DNA of 64,000 bases from Ulvibacterium marinum. GTDB taxonomy: Bacteria; Bacteroidota; Bacteroidia; Flavobacteriales; Flavobacteriaceae. The notes under the pieces were generated by a model. It was not told where the DNA came from, made no database searches, and saw only the letters and a program-made list of their open reading frames with translations. Shown one piece after another: positions 1 to 10,376 of this stretch. Location of the stretch: contig NZ_RBCJ01000003.1 in assembly GCF_003626755.1 (NCBI RefSeq), positions 1,059,859 through 1,123,858 of the forward strand. Reading direction: 5' to 3'. Every line of letters starts with the position of its first letter. The stretch's first letter is position 1. The position numbers and the translations under genes were made by a program.

Positions 1-1071
1 ATGCCAATAGCTACCATGGGATATCTTGCTGGGCTGATAAAATTCCCAAAGCGATGGGAGTGTATAGACCTCGTGCCATTCGGCACGCCTTGCCCTTTGT
101 AGGTCGCGACTCGCCTCATAAATATTAAAGGTGGGATCTATAGTAAAGTCCAGTTTCAAAAGCTCATCCATTACCGTATTCCAATGTTCTGAATAGGGTT
201 TGGCTGCCTGGGCCCAAAGTTTCCCTGCATTTTCGAAGCGATGTTGTTCGTTTTGATAGTTGTAGTCCAGGGGGTAATCCTGTACCGTACGTTCATTGAA
301 TAAGGCTTCGGGCAGTCCATACCAGTGTTCCATACTCGTAAGTCCCGCGCGTGCGGAATGCAAAACGTTCCATCTGGCTACACTCAACTGAGCATGATGA
401 CAAGCGGAGCCCAATCCCAACTTTTTGTTTTCATTTAGGGCAGCTTCCATAATTTCGGGCTCGGCCCCGAAGAATTTAATGCCGTCCGCTCCCTCTTTGG
501 CATTGGCCCGTACCCATTCCCTTGCTTGTTCCGGAGTAGTGATGGGAACCCCTTTTAAAGGATCAAAATTACCACTAGTCTGCCCAAAACCGGTATAGGC
601 AAAAATACGGGGCGCTACAATTTCATTCTTTGCACTTTTGCGTTTCAGATCAAGTGCAAAATCTATCCCTCTACCGCTGGGTTCTCGAACTGTGGTAATT
701 CCATGTCCCATCCATAGACGGAAGACATAATCCGGTTCCGCTCCTTGTGCCACCCCACCGATATGGCCATGCATATCAATAAAACCTGGAAGGAGATACA
801 TGCCAGAGCAGTCCAATTCCTTTCCTCCAGGTTTTAACAGAGGTCTTTTACCGGCATTAATTTTTACACCAGGATATCCTACCACTTGAATATCCGTGAT
901 CATATTATTCTCCACCACTATATCAATAGGGCCTTGTGGAGGTGCCCCGTTCCCATTGATCAGTGTAACCCCTCGGATAATAAGTTGGGTGTGCGGACCG
1001 TCTCCTTCTGGGGATTGGGAATAGGCCATTTGTGCTAAAACGAATATCGTGAGTAAGATTCTTTTTTTCAT
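1..1071 (-). CDS. Secreted amidohydrolase-family protein, 3' end cut by window edge
   Basis: About 357 N-terminal residues are present and the frame runs off the left edge without a stop. A short signal peptide (residues 1-18, ending AQMAYS) precedes an amidohydrolase composite domain. The motif FIDMHGHIGG holds the metal-binding HxH pair (His101, His103), typical of imidazolonepropionase-like and prolidase-like amidohydrolases. A region around residues 170-250 (DGIKFFG, then ACHHAQ) fits the next metal-ligand strands. The family hydrolyses C-N bonds in cyclic amides or dipeptides; the substrate cannot be told. The start is the ATG at 1071, directly before the signal peptide. The remaining C-terminal ligands lie outside the window. 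Confidence 0.8.
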   Translation of the reverse strand, partial: MKKRILLTIFVLAQMAYSQSPEGDGPHTQLIIRGVTLINGNGAPPQGPIDIVVENNMITDIQVVGYPGVKINAGKRPLLKPGGKELDCSGMYLLPGFIDMHGHIGGVAQGAEPDYVFRLWMGHGITTVREPSGRGIDFALDLKRKSAKNEIVAPRIFAYTGFGQTSGNFDPLKGVPITTPEQAREWVRANAKEGADGIKFFGAEPEIMEAALNENKKLGLGSACHHAQLSVARWNVLHSARAGLTSMEHWYGLPEALFNERTVQDYPLDYNYQNEQHRFENAGKLWAQAAKPYSEHWNTVMDELLKLDFTIDPTFNIYEASRDLQRARRAEWHEVYTLPSLWEFYQPSKISHGSYWH

Positions 1072-1089
1072 TTTTGGTTTTTATCTTTT

Positions 1090-1176
1090 CATTGCGAATC
1101 CGTCTGCTGCGGATGAAGCAATCCGTTTAGTTTGCTTTCAAAAGGAACAGTTTGCTTCACTGCGTTCGCAAAGACG
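1090..1176. repeat. REP-like interrupted inverted repeat
   Basis: The left arm contains TTGCGAA (1092-1098) and TGAAGCAA (1114-1121). The right arm contains TTGCTTCA (1152-1159) and TTCGCAA (1165-1171), the exact reverse complements in reverse order. The non-coding block lies between the amidohydrolase start and the M14 peptidase stop and could fold into a cruciform or hairpin. I recall similar ATTGC...GAAGCAAT units as dispersed repeats in marine Bacteroidetes, but no second full copy is seen in this window. It may also act as a transcript end for the peptidase gene. Confidence 0.5.
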
Positions 1177-1182
1177 TACTTG

Positions 1183-3702
1183 CTAATCCTCATTTGGCAC
1201 ATTGATTTTATCCCCCAAAAACAAGGCATTCAAAAACAACCGATTTGTACCATACCAGGAGCCCCTAAAATTGGGATTGTCCGCAAAAAGAATGACCCGC
1301 CCGTTCCCAAGCTTACTTATCAATAATGAGGCCGAAGGTTTTAAAAATTCCTCCATGTTCTTTTGGGTAATGAACCCATCTATATGGGGTTCATTGGCAT
1401 ATTGGGCCACGGTGGCATAGGCATTCTTGCTGGGTGAGAGCCATACCTCATTATTTTTATACACCGGAATCTGTTGATTTCGGTAGCCAAAACCTAAGGG
1501 GTGGGTAGTGTCCAGGTCCACTTTAAGGATAACACCACCTATTTGCTCCTTACCGATGTTCTCGGGGGCGTCCACATAGGGCTTTCGTTTTACAGCTGCC
1601 AGGGAATCGGTCTCGGTTTTGGTCAGTTTTTCGCTTACTAACTTCTTTTCAATCGCCCATTTGGCGGCCGTACCAATGGTAATCAAGGTATTTCCGTTCT
1701 TTACCCAATCCTTAATTTTGTCCCTTTGTTTTTGGGTCAGGTCATAACTTCCGGAAACCATGACCAGCAAGTTATATTTATCTAGGTTTACCCTGTTAAA
1801 ATTCCGCATTGGGAGTTTGGTAATGGGCATGCCTACACGGGTATCCAACAAGTGCCAGACTTCCCCTGCCTCATAGGAACGTACGCCATGACCAATCAAC
1901 ATGGCGGCTTTGGGGGTTTTCAAGGTCTTAACGTTACGACTGCCCAGATCGATGCCCTTTGCATTATAACCTGTGGGGACCCCATATACGGGGACCTGAA
2001 ATTTTTGTTGCGCCTTTTGGATAATCCCGTATACGTCATCTGCCGATTTCTTTTGGAGGGATACGGGTATTACCAAGGCACCATAATTGAATTCTTTTCC
2101 GTTGGGGCCTATTTTTGCCGTAAAAGGCTTAAAGGATGAAGAGACCACCAGACCTTTGTGTTGAAGTCGGTTAAGCAGGGCAGGGGCATTATAATCGTCC
2201 CAATCCACAATATAGGCATAGTCCGATTTTTGGACTGGGGCCACGGTGACCAAATTTTCGGTCGATTCCACTTTTTCACCTAAATTCAGTGAATTTAGCG
2301 GTCGGTATTTCATGTTATAAAAATTGGCCACAGACCAGGCGGAGGCATCATAATATACACTATCCCGATACTTTTCATAGGTTTCAAACATCGTCTGTAC
2401 CATCCGGTATTGCGATTGTCCTGTAGGCACCACATAACTTTCTCCTGACCTATATACATCTATTTTATGTAGTAAAAGCTTATCGATAAAGGCCTTGGTA
2501 CGGTTGGCATCATATACATCCCCAAAGGAGTACCCTCTAATTTTACTCTTTCCGGCATTGGTCAGGGCACTTTTAAAGAAATCCTGTTGGTATTTGCGTA
2601 AATAGGCCTTGTTTTCCACGGCCGCCTTTACGGTAGATATGCTTGAGACGTATTGGTTCCGAATAGTAAACGGAAAAGTAATCTCGCCAAAAGGAGTTTT
2701 TTGTCGATGCCCACGGCTACTGGCCTGCTCGAACAACAATCCCAGACCGCCTTGTATATCCGGATAGGAGGAACCATAGCCGGGATAGGTTCCATCAAAG
2801 GCCTCCTTGGTAAAATAAAACGAGCCTATACTGTCCAATGCTCTGGCAAAATAGTTCCCGAACATTTCGTTGAGGTCTTCATAATTTTCCTTAGGCATAA
2901 TAGGATCTAGGGAACCGTTGGTCTTCATGGGCTCAAAAAAGTAACTGCTCTGTGTCCCCATTTCATGAAAATCGGTCACAACATTCGGATACCATTGATG
3001 GTACCAAACAAGCTTTCCACGACTTTCCGGATGGATACCCAAGAGCCAATCCCGGTTTAGATCAAACCAATAGTGATTGGTCCGTCCCCCGGGCCAGTAT
3101 TCATTATGCTCGGCATCCTGTGGATCGGCCACTTCGGGATTTCCTTGGTACATATTGGCCCATTGTGTATGTCGATCGCGCCCATCCGGGTTTATGGTCG
3201 GGTCTATAAAAATAATTGCCTTTTTGCGATAGTTTTGAATTTCGGGATGGTTTGAGGCCACTAGGGTATAGGCCATTAACAAAGCCGCCTCCGAACTAGA
3301 AGGTTCGTTGCCATGTACATTGTAGCCTAAATTGATAAATATGGGCACCTCGTCATAATTGGAAACAGTTTTTGACGGGTCGGTAAAAGCCAAATGTTGC
3401 TGTTTTAAAGTGGTCAAATTCGAAAAGTTCTCCGGAGTGGTAATCGTTAGCATAACCAACTTGCGTCCTTCATGGGTTTTTCCATATTCCTTAAGAGAAG
3501 CTTGATTTGACACTTCAGCCAATTTTTCCAAATAGGCAACGATCAAATCATGGCGGGTATGATGTTCCCCGATATCATAGCCCAAAAATTCCTGGGGAGT
3601 TGGAATATCAGCTGCGAAGGGATGGAACTTTTTGTAGAAATAATCCTGTGCCTGAAGGGCACCACTGCAAAACAGCAGCAAAAGAAGAGTTTTTTTGAGC
3701 AT
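1183..3702 (-). CDS. Secreted M14-family zinc carboxypeptidase
   Basis: This 839-aa protein has a signal peptide (MLKKTLLLLLFCSGALQA). The M14 domain spans roughly residues 45-360. Zinc ligands are visible as HGNE (His130, Glu133) and DFHEMG (His246). DLNRDW supplies the substrate-binding Arg217, and GLLFEQASSRG the general-base Glu325. The C-terminal half (about 400-839) has no catalytic motif; residues 590-720 resemble a class I amidotransferase-like fold found in long Bacteroidetes M14 proteins. It should trim peptides or peptidoglycan fragments outside the cytoplasm. It reads in the same direction as the amidohydrolase, 111 bases upstream of it. Confidence 0.88.
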   Translation of the reverse strand: MLKKTLLLLLFCSGALQAQDYFYKKFHPFAADIPTPQEFLGYDIGEHHTRHDLIVAYLEKLAEVSNQASLKEYGKTHEGRKLVMLTITTPENFSNLTTLKQQHLAFTDPSKTVSNYDEVPIFINLGYNVHGNEPSSSEAALLMAYTLVASNHPEIQNYRKKAIIFIDPTINPDGRDRHTQWANMYQGNPEVADPQDAEHNEYWPGGRTNHYWFDLNRDWLLGIHPESRGKLVWYHQWYPNVVTDFHEMGTQSSYFFEPMKTNGSLDPIMPKENYEDLNEMFGNYFARALDSIGSFYFTKEAFDGTYPGYGSSYPDIQGGLGLLFEQASSRGHRQKTPFGEITFPFTIRNQYVSSISTVKAAVENKAYLRKYQQDFFKSALTNAGKSKIRGYSFGDVYDANRTKAFIDKLLLHKIDVYRSGESYVVPTGQSQYRMVQTMFETYEKYRDSVYYDASAWSVANFYNMKYRPLNSLNLGEKVESTENLVTVAPVQKSDYAYIVDWDDYNAPALLNRLQHKGLVVSSSFKPFTAKIGPNGKEFNYGALVIPVSLQKKSADDVYGIIQKAQQKFQVPVYGVPTGYNAKGIDLGSRNVKTLKTPKAAMLIGHGVRSYEAGEVWHLLDTRVGMPITKLPMRNFNRVNLDKYNLLVMVSGSYDLTQKQRDKIKDWVKNGNTLITIGTAAKWAIEKKLVSEKLTKTETDSLAAVKRKPYVDAPENIGKEQIGGVILKVDLDTTHPLGFGYRNQQIPVYKNNEVWLSPSKNAYATVAQYANEPHIDGFITQKNMEEFLKPSASLLISKLGNGRVILFADNPNFRGSWYGTNRLFLNALFLGDKINVPNED

Positions 3703-3862
3703 GGAAAAATGGTTTTGAATTAGTCGCTTAAATATAGGGATAATGGTGCAGAATTACCCTACAACGCCTACGGATACCTGGATTATTGTCGATGCCCCAA
3801 AATAGAAGGATTTCTGTTGTATTGGTGATGATTTTACCTCTGAAATTCAGGGTATTTGGCAA

Positions 3863-5083
3863 TTAAGCCAGGGATGGTACCTTTTGGTGGATTTCCCGAA
3901 ACTTTACGATGTAATAGGTACCTTTTTTAGTAACGTCCCGAATTATGGAACCCCTAAGCTGCCTAGCCAAATTGTGAATAAGTTTTAGTCCTAAAGACTT
4001 GGTGGTCTTATGGTTCATGGTTTCCGGAAATCCGATACCGTTATCACCTATGTTCAGTTGATACTCGCCATCATCACCTCTTCGTAGTTTAATAAAGATT
4101 TCCCCTTCGGAATCGTCAACAATACCATATTTAAGAGCATTTGTTACGGCTTCATTGATCAATAAGCCCAGGGGTATGGCGGTATCAATATTTAGTTTAA
4201 TATCCGGAATATCAATATCCAAAGTAATATTGCTACTTGTTCCTTTAATGGAACGCACGAGATATTCTGCCAGTTCCTCCACATAGGATTTATATTCTAT
4301 TTTGGAAAGATCCTCGCGCATATATAACATCTCATGCACCATGGCCATTGAGATAACGCGATTTTGACTGTTTTTCAAGAGATCCTTGGTCTGTTTGTCA
4401 TCAATATTCCGTGATTGAAGACTAAGAAGACTGGATACGGTCTGCAGATTGTTCTTTACCCGGTGGTGTACTTCCTTGAGCAGGGTTTCCTTTTCCTTTA
4501 TTTTCTCCTCTACCTCACTTTTGGTCTTATACAGTTTATGATGTACATGTAATAAATTCTTCCCGAATACCCCGCCCAAAAGATAAACGGAAAATAAAAC
4601 ACTCAATAAGGCGAATAAATCCTTGGAACCTTCCGGTACTACATTGGACGTAAAACTAAAATCCGTAATACTCTGCGCATAAATAAGTAGGACAATGGAT
4701 AGGATAAGGTATAGGTAAAGGGCACCATAAGATCTAGTGCTCATGTACCCCGCCACGACGACCAATGCCAAAACAAATATAAACGGACTGTTGATGCCTC
4801 CACTATACAAAGTAATGATAGTAGCTCCCACCAGTGCCATGATAGAAACGATATTATAGGCAAGTGTCAGACTTTTATGATATTTATAGAGAAAGGTGTT
4901 TAATAAGTTGAGCACACCAAACGCCAAAAAAACATAAGGAATAATTTTGGTAATGTTAAGTGCGAATAAGCAGAGCAAGCAGAAGACCAAAGAGCAAATG
5001 GAGGTGAAGTAATTCACCTTGAGCACCAATTTGGCCTTATCCCGTAATCTTTCTTCCATTCCCTTATCGTCTTGCATATCCAA
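3863..5083 (-). CDS. Membrane sensor histidine kinase, HisKA_2 type, orphan
   Basis: The 406-aa protein has about six hydrophobic segments in residues 22-175, then a short coiled coil (185-204). The phosphoacceptor region is EVHHRVKNNLQ (His206/His207), the signature of HisKA_2/HWE-like kinases. An HATPase_c domain follows, with an N-box near INEAVTNALKYG and a G-box near DNGIGFPE. The membrane part may itself be the sensor. No response regulator lies beside it, so the partner is unknown. The start is ATG at 5083; a start a few codons downstream cannot be excluded. Confidence 0.87.
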   Translation of the reverse strand: MDMQDDKGMEERLRDKAKLVLKVNYFTSICSLVFCLLCLFALNITKIIPYVFLAFGVLNLLNTFLYKYHKSLTLAYNIVSIMALVGATIITLYSGGINSPFIFVLALVVVAGYMSTRSYGALYLYLILSIVLLIYAQSITDFSFTSNVVPEGSKDLFALLSVLFSVYLLGGVFGKNLLHVHHKLYKTKSEVEEKIKEKETLLKEVHHRVKNNLQTVSSLLSLQSRNIDDKQTKDLLKNSQNRVISMAMVHEMLYMREDLSKIEYKSYVEELAEYLVRSIKGTSSNITLDIDIPDIKLNIDTAIPLGLLINEAVTNALKYGIVDDSEGEIFIKLRRGDDGEYQLNIGDNGIGFPETMNHKTTKSLGLKLIHNLARQLRGSIIRDVTKKGTYYIVKFREIHQKVPSLA

Positions 5084-5301
5084 TCGTATTAGATACCGAT
5101 GCTGTTGGCGTATGCCATAGAAAGGGTAGGTCAGGTTAGGGTTATGCCGTAAAACTAACCATGTTTTGATATATCTTCCAAATGGTGATGCTACTATTTT
5201 AGGTGCGGGGAAGTTTTTTTGTCTTTTTACAGAACATACCTTAAGTACTATACCTCAAATATACTTTAAGAGGCCAGCTCACATTTTTTACAGAGTTGCC
5301 C

Positions 5302-6696
5302 TCAACCTCTTTTAACCTTGGGCTTCAAATCGGTCAAATCTGCAATTTTAATAGGCTTGCCCCCTTCAATACTGCGGCGTGCACCTACACCGATTAGAAT
5401 AGACATAGCTCCATCCCTGACTCCCGCCGTACGGCCAAATTCGTCTTCAGTTTCAGGGCTCTTGAAGATTTTATCGTGCAGTCTTTTGTCACCACCGCCG
5501 TGACCACTTTTCTCCATGGGGACTTGTACCGTTTCATGGGTCTTCCAAAGCTTATGTAAGATTACAGGCTCGTAATAGATTTCATCCTTGCTGGTCTGGG
5601 CCATTTCCTTGGTGTGTTTTTCGGCTTCGTCCGTGGTCTCATTTTTGAAGTATGGGATATCCTGCCAGGCTTCGATTCTACCTTTGGTACCATTGATGGC
5701 CGCACGCCAACCTTCATAAGGTGAGTAGGTGGTCAAGGAATAGTTTAGAATAGTATTGTCGGCATATTTTACCTGGGCCGACATTTTATCATAGATATCG
5801 ATTTCTTCCCGGAACAAACAGTTGTCACGAATGTAACCATCCTCATGCTCATGGTCTACATAAAGCTTTTTACTGAATTCGTCCTTATTGATGTCCCAAT
5901 AGAAATCACATTTGGATTGATGTTCACAAGTTCGGCACTTATCGCCACGGAAAGGTCCATTCTTGCCATAAAACTCCAGATCTCCATAGGCGAATACTTC
6001 CTCAGGTTCGGAGTCTATCCACCAGTTGAGAAGGTCAAAATGATGCGTGGCCTTATGTACCCAAAGGGAACCACCACTTTCCATCTGTCCGTGCCAACGT
6101 CTAAAATAGGAGGCCCCATGATAGGTGTTGAGATACCAGTGGAAATCTATGGAAACCAACTTTCCAATAGCGTTGTTGGCTAAAAGTTCCTTCACTTTGG
6201 TAGCATAGGGACTCCATCTATAATTGAAACCGACAATAAGATTTTTATTGGATTTTTTTTCGGCATCCAGAATCGCTTGACATTTAGTCTCGTCCGTGGT
6301 CAAAGGCTTTTCGGTGAGTACGTCACAGCCCATTTCCAATCCTTTGATAATGAACTTATGGTGAGTAGAATCCTTGGTGGTCACAATGACCAAATCCGGT
6401 TTTGTACTGGATACCATTTTTTCAAAGTCCGTAAAGGTAGGGCAGGAGACACCAATATAACCTTTCCCGTATTCCAATCTGCTGGAATTGATATCGCTTA
6501 ATCCCACGAACTCCAAAATATCGGAATACTCATCTACTAAACGCTTGCCCCAAAAGGTAATACCTCGGATACCTGTGCCGACCAATGCTACTTTAAGTTT
6601 TTTTGAAGCACCAAAATCAAAGGCATGTATAGGCATTGCGGCACTGGCCGCCAACATACTGATGGATGAAAGGAATTTACGTCTGGATGTTGTCAT
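5302..6696 (-). CDS. Tat-exported Gfo/Idh/MocA family oxidoreductase
   Basis: This 464-aa protein begins with a twin-arginine signal (TSRRKFLSSISMLAAS), so the folded protein with bound NAD(P) is probably exported. The Rossmann motif is VALVGTGIRG. The family's lysine motif appears as LTEKPLTTDE. A cysteine pair region, KCRTCEHQSKCDFYW, near residue 255 could bind a metal. Members oxidise or reduce sugars and inositols, or act as retaining glycoside-modifying enzymes with tightly bound NAD. The substrate is unknown and the neighbours give no pathway context. Confidence 0.87.
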   Translation of the reverse strand: MTTSRRKFLSSISMLAASAAMPIHAFDFGASKKLKVALVGTGIRGITFWGKRLVDEYSDILEFVGLSDINSSRLEYGKGYIGVSCPTFTDFEKMVSSTKPDLVIVTTKDSTHHKFIIKGLEMGCDVLTEKPLTTDETKCQAILDAEKKSNKNLIVGFNYRWSPYATKVKELLANNAIGKLVSIDFHWYLNTYHGASYFRRWHGQMESGGSLWVHKATHHFDLLNWWIDSEPEEVFAYGDLEFYGKNGPFRGDKCRTCEHQSKCDFYWDINKDEFSKKLYVDHEHEDGYIRDNCLFREEIDIYDKMSAQVKYADNTILNYSLTTYSPYEGWRAAINGTKGRIEAWQDIPYFKNETTDEAEKHTKEMAQTSKDEIYYEPVILHKLWKTHETVQVPMEKSGHGGGDKRLHDKIFKSPETEDEFGRTAGVRDGAMSILIGVGARRSIEGGKPIKIADLTDLKPKVKRG

Positions 6697-6799
6697 TTTT
6701 AAAAACTTAGGTTTGTTTTAAAGATATTGAATTTTTGGGTCATCTGGGTTGAAGCCTACCGGATTTGGATGAAAAAGACCACCTTTTGAGTTATTTGCA

Positions 6800-6827
6800 T
6801 AAAAAACGGCGGCCGATAGGCCGCCGT
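6800..6827 (-). terminator. Intrinsic terminator of secA
   Basis: Read on the minus strand, a perfect 9-bp GC-rich stem (ACGGCGGCC / GGCCGCCGT, 6806-6827) with a 4-base loop is followed by six T residues. It lies 23 bases past the secA stop codon. Confidence 0.9.
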
Positions 6828-6849
6828 ATGTCATATAAGGTAAAACTTT

Positions 6850-9800
6850 TTAGTCTTCGGTCAATACCCACTCACCTTTGTCGATCAAAGGTTCGGCCTG
6901 CTTGTACTTAACGGTTTTACTTTCTCCGGACATGATGTTTTTAATAGTAACCCTTTCGTTCCTGCCAATTTTAGGTCGTTCACGAACAATGGTTTCCGTA
7001 ATCTGTGGCCGTTGTCCTTGTGTCTGGCCTGCAGCTCTGTTTCTTGCCGCCAACTCATCACTGTTGGGAATTTCTTCTTTACTGGTCTGAAGATTTTCCT
7101 TGGGCCTACGAACGTTTCGGGCCTCCTGTATCTCATTGGGATTGGCCGTAGGCAACTCTCCTTTGAACAAGAATGAAACCACCTCACCGTTTACCTTTTC
7201 TATTATGCTTTTGAAAAGCTCAAAGGCTTCAAATTTATAGATCAGCAAAGGATCTTTCTGTTCATGGACCGCCAGTTGTACGGACTGCTTCAGTTCATCC
7301 ATTTTGCGGAGATGGGTTTTCCAGGAATCATCTATTATGGCCAGTGTGATGTTCTTTTCAAAATCGGTGACCAATTGCTTGCCATCACTTTCATAGGCAT
7401 CCTTGAGGTTGGTTACCACGTTTAAGCTCTTTACCCCATCGGTAAATGGCACAACGATACGCTCAAATTTATTGGCATTGTCCTCATACACTTTTTTGAT
7501 TACCGGGAAAGCGGCTGCCGCATTCCGCTCCATTTTATTTTGATAGTACTCATAGGCTTCCGAATATACTTTATTCGCGATTTCCTGAACACCCATCCTC
7601 GTAAATTCCTCCTCGGATATGGGGGATGTGATGGAAAAGTATTTAATGAGTTCAAACTCAAAATTTTTGTAGTCGTTGGCTGCCTTGTTGGTATCGGCTA
7701 TTACCTCACAAGTATCGTAGACCATATTGGCAATATCCACCTTAAGGCGCTCGCCTTGAAGGGCATGACGTCTTCTTTTATAGACCACTTCCCGCTGGGC
7801 GTTCATAACATCATCATATTCCAATAGGCGTTTCCGAACCCCAAAATTGTTTTCCTCTACTTTTTTCTGAGCCCTTTCTATGGATTTGGTCATCATGGAA
7901 TGCTGAATGACCTCACCTTCTTCCAGTCCCATCCTGTCCATCATTTTAGCTACACGTTCCGAACCAAAGAGTCGCATTAGATTATCTTCCAAAGAGACAT
8001 AGAATTGTGAACTTCCTGGATCTCCCTGACGACCGGAACGGCCCCTTAGCTGTCTATCTACTCGCCTGGAATCATGACGTTCCGTACCTACAATGGCCAA
8101 TCCACCAGCTTTTTTGACGGCATCTGTTAGTTTAATATCCGTTCCCCGGCCTGCCATATTGGTAGCAATGGTTACCACGCCAGGTTTACCGGCCTCGGCT
8201 ACGACATCAGCTTCTTTTTTATGCAATTTGGCGTTCAATACATTGTGTTCTACTTTTCTAATGGTCAACATTCGGGAAAGCAGTTCTGAAATCTCTACCG
8301 ATGTGGTACCGATCAAAATAGGTCTACCCTGCTGGGAAAGTTTGGTAACCTCATCGATAATAGCATTGTACTTTTCCCTTTTGGTCTTATAAATAAGGTC
8401 ATTCCTGTCGTCACGCGCTATGGGTCGGTTGGTGGGAATTTCCACAACATCCAATTTATAGATTTCCCAGAACTCGCCAGCCTCTGTAACGGCAGTTCCC
8501 GTCATACCGGCCAATTTACGGTACATCCTGAAATAGTTTTGTAAGGTAACCGTGGCAAAGGTTTGGGTAAGGGCTTCTATCTTTACATTTTCCTTCGCTT
8601 CAATAGCTTGATGCAACCCGTCCGAATAGCGGCGCCCATCCATAATTCTACCGGTCTGCTCATCCACGATAAGCACCTTGTTTTCAATGACAACATATTC
8701 CACGTCCTTTTCAAAAAGTGTATACGCTTTTAACAACTGGGTCAAGGTGTGGATACGCTCACTTTTAACCGTAAAATCCTTGAACAGGTCTTCCTTGAGC
8801 TCGGCTTCTTTTTCGATTTCCAAATTTTGGTTTTCGATCTTTGCAATTTCACTACCGATATCCGGCATTACGAAAAAGTCCCGATTCTGTTCGCCGGAAA
8901 GGTAATCTATCCCTTTGTCCGTGAGTTCTATTTGATTGTTCTTTTCTTCGATAACAAAGAGCAAATCCTCATCTACCTTGGGCATTTCCCTATTGTTGTC
9001 CTGCATGTAGAAATTCTCCGTCTTCTGCAACAATTGTTTTATACCCTCTTCACTCAGAAATTTGATCAATGCCTTATTCTTGGGCAGGCCTCGATGCACA
9101 CGTAACAGTAGAAAGCCACCCTCCTTGGTGTCACCCTCGGCAATCAACTTTTTGGCCTCGGCCAGAACCCCTGTCAGGTGCTGGCGTTGTTTTTGGACGA
9201 TTTCCGAAATTTTGGGTTTCAATTCGTTGAATTCGTGTCGGTCGCCTTCAGGTACAGGTCCTGAGATAATCAAAGGGGTACGGGCATCATCGATCAATAC
9301 GGAATCCACTTCGTCCACAATAGCGTAATGGTGGGGACGTTGTACCAGATCCTTAGGGGTATGGGCCATATTGTCCCGCAAGTAATCAAAACCAAATTCG
9401 TTATTGGTCCCATAGGTAATATCGGCATTATAAGCAGCTCTCCTTCCATCTGAGTTGGGACGATGATGGTCTATGCAATCCACTGAAAGTCCATGGAACT
9501 CAAAAATAGGGGCCATCCAAGCACTGTCCCGTTTGGCCAGATAATCGTTTACCGTTACCAAATGGGCTCCTTTACCGGACAGGGCATTAAGATATAAGGG
9601 CAGCGTGGCGACCAAGGTTTTTCCTTCCCCGGTCTGCATTTCCGCAATTTTTCCTTGATGCAGGGCTATACCTCCTATGAGCTGTACATCATAGTGTACC
9701 ATATCCCAAGTAACCTCTTTGCCAGCGGCATCCCAGGAATTTTTCCATACGGCATCATCACCATCCAGGGATACGTAGTCTTTTTTTCCTGAGATTTCAC

Positions 9801-10212
9801 GATCAAATTCCGTAGCTTTTACCCTAAGTGTCTCATTTTTAACGAATCGCTTGGCGGTTTCCTTTACTACGGCAAAAGCCTCAGGGAGGATATCATTTAA
9901 AGTGTTTTCGGATAGTTTATAGACCTCTTCCTGGAGTTTATCTATTTCCGCATAGATTTCCTCATTTTTATCAATGTCGTCAGAGGCCTGTACCTCCTCC
10001 TCCAATTGTTCTATTTTATCACTAACTTCCTTGCAATCTTCCTGAATCCTTTGTTTGAACTCCATTGTTTTGTTCCGCAACTCGTCGTGGCTCAACGCTT
10101 CCAATTGCGATTCGAAAGACTTTATTTTAGCGACCAAAGGTTGTAGTTCCTTAACATCCTTTTTGGATTTATCACCTACAAAAGCCTTTAGAACTGAATT
10201 TAACAAACTCAT
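6850..10212 (-). CDS. secA: Protein translocase ATPase subunit SecA
   Basis: The 1120-aa protein drives preproteins through SecYEG. Walker A is MQTGEGKT (about 192-199) and Walker B includes VDEVD (299-303) followed by DDARTPLIISG. The later motif GRGTDIKL and the arginine-rich RGRSGRQGDPG are also present. It is longer than the roughly 900 aa of proteobacterial SecA because of insertions around 60-105 and 325-470, usual in Bacteroidetes. The C-terminus (VKYKQAEPLIDKGEWVLTED) lacks the zinc/SecB-binding tail. A strong terminator follows it, and the DUF2795 gene lies upstream on the same strand behind its own terminator. Confidence 0.98.
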   Translation of the reverse strand: MSLLNSVLKAFVGDKSKKDVKELQPLVAKIKSFESQLEALSHDELRNKTMEFKQRIQEDCKEVSDKIEQLEEEVQASDDIDKNEEIYAEIDKLQEEVYKLSENTLNDILPEAFAVVKETAKRFVKNETLRVKATEFDREISGKKDYVSLDGDDAVWKNSWDAAGKEVTWDMVHYDVQLIGGIALHQGKIAEMQTGEGKTLVATLPLYLNALSGKGAHLVTVNDYLAKRDSAWMAPIFEFHGLSVDCIDHHRPNSDGRRAAYNADITYGTNNEFGFDYLRDNMAHTPKDLVQRPHHYAIVDEVDSVLIDDARTPLIISGPVPEGDRHEFNELKPKISEIVQKQRQHLTGVLAEAKKLIAEGDTKEGGFLLLRVHRGLPKNKALIKFLSEEGIKQLLQKTENFYMQDNNREMPKVDEDLLFVIEEKNNQIELTDKGIDYLSGEQNRDFFVMPDIGSEIAKIENQNLEIEKEAELKEDLFKDFTVKSERIHTLTQLLKAYTLFEKDVEYVVIENKVLIVDEQTGRIMDGRRYSDGLHQAIEAKENVKIEALTQTFATVTLQNYFRMYRKLAGMTGTAVTEAGEFWEIYKLDVVEIPTNRPIARDDRNDLIYKTKREKYNAIIDEVTKLSQQGRPILIGTTSVEISELLSRMLTIRKVEHNVLNAKLHKKEADVVAEAGKPGVVTIATNMAGRGTDIKLTDAVKKAGGLAIVGTERHDSRRVDRQLRGRSGRQGDPGSSQFYVSLEDNLMRLFGSERVAKMMDRMGLEEGEVIQHSMMTKSIERAQKKVEENNFGVRKRLLEYDDVMNAQREVVYKRRRHALQGERLKVDIANMVYDTCEVIADTNKAANDYKNFEFELIKYFSITSPISEEEFTRMGVQEIANKVYSEAYEYYQNKMERNAAAAFPVIKKVYEDNANKFERIVVPFTDGVKSLNVVTNLKDAYESDGKQLVTDFEKNITLAIIDDSWKTHLRKMDELKQSVQLAVHEQKDPLLIYKFEAFELFKSIIEKVNGEVVSFLFKGELPTANPNEIQEARNVRRPKENLQTSKEEIPNSDELAARNRAAGQTQGQRPQITETIVRERPKIGRNERVTIKNIMSGESKTVKYKQAEPLIDKGEWVLTED

Positions 10213-10376
10213 ATTGTTATCGTATTTCTATCAAAAATCATGGTAAAATCAAAAAGTACAAATGACCATGGTCTTTATTAAATGTGTATTTCCCTAAGGA
10301 TACCTGCTAAGTGAACAAAAGGTATTCCAGTTTTTAAAATCACCCAAAATATGGGGATTTCCTGCCAAAATTACAT

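Noticed and set aside
1132-1420. Small plus-strand frames over the 3' end of the M14 peptidase gene
   Set aside because: They lie opposite conserved coding sequence and have no family features; they are shadows.
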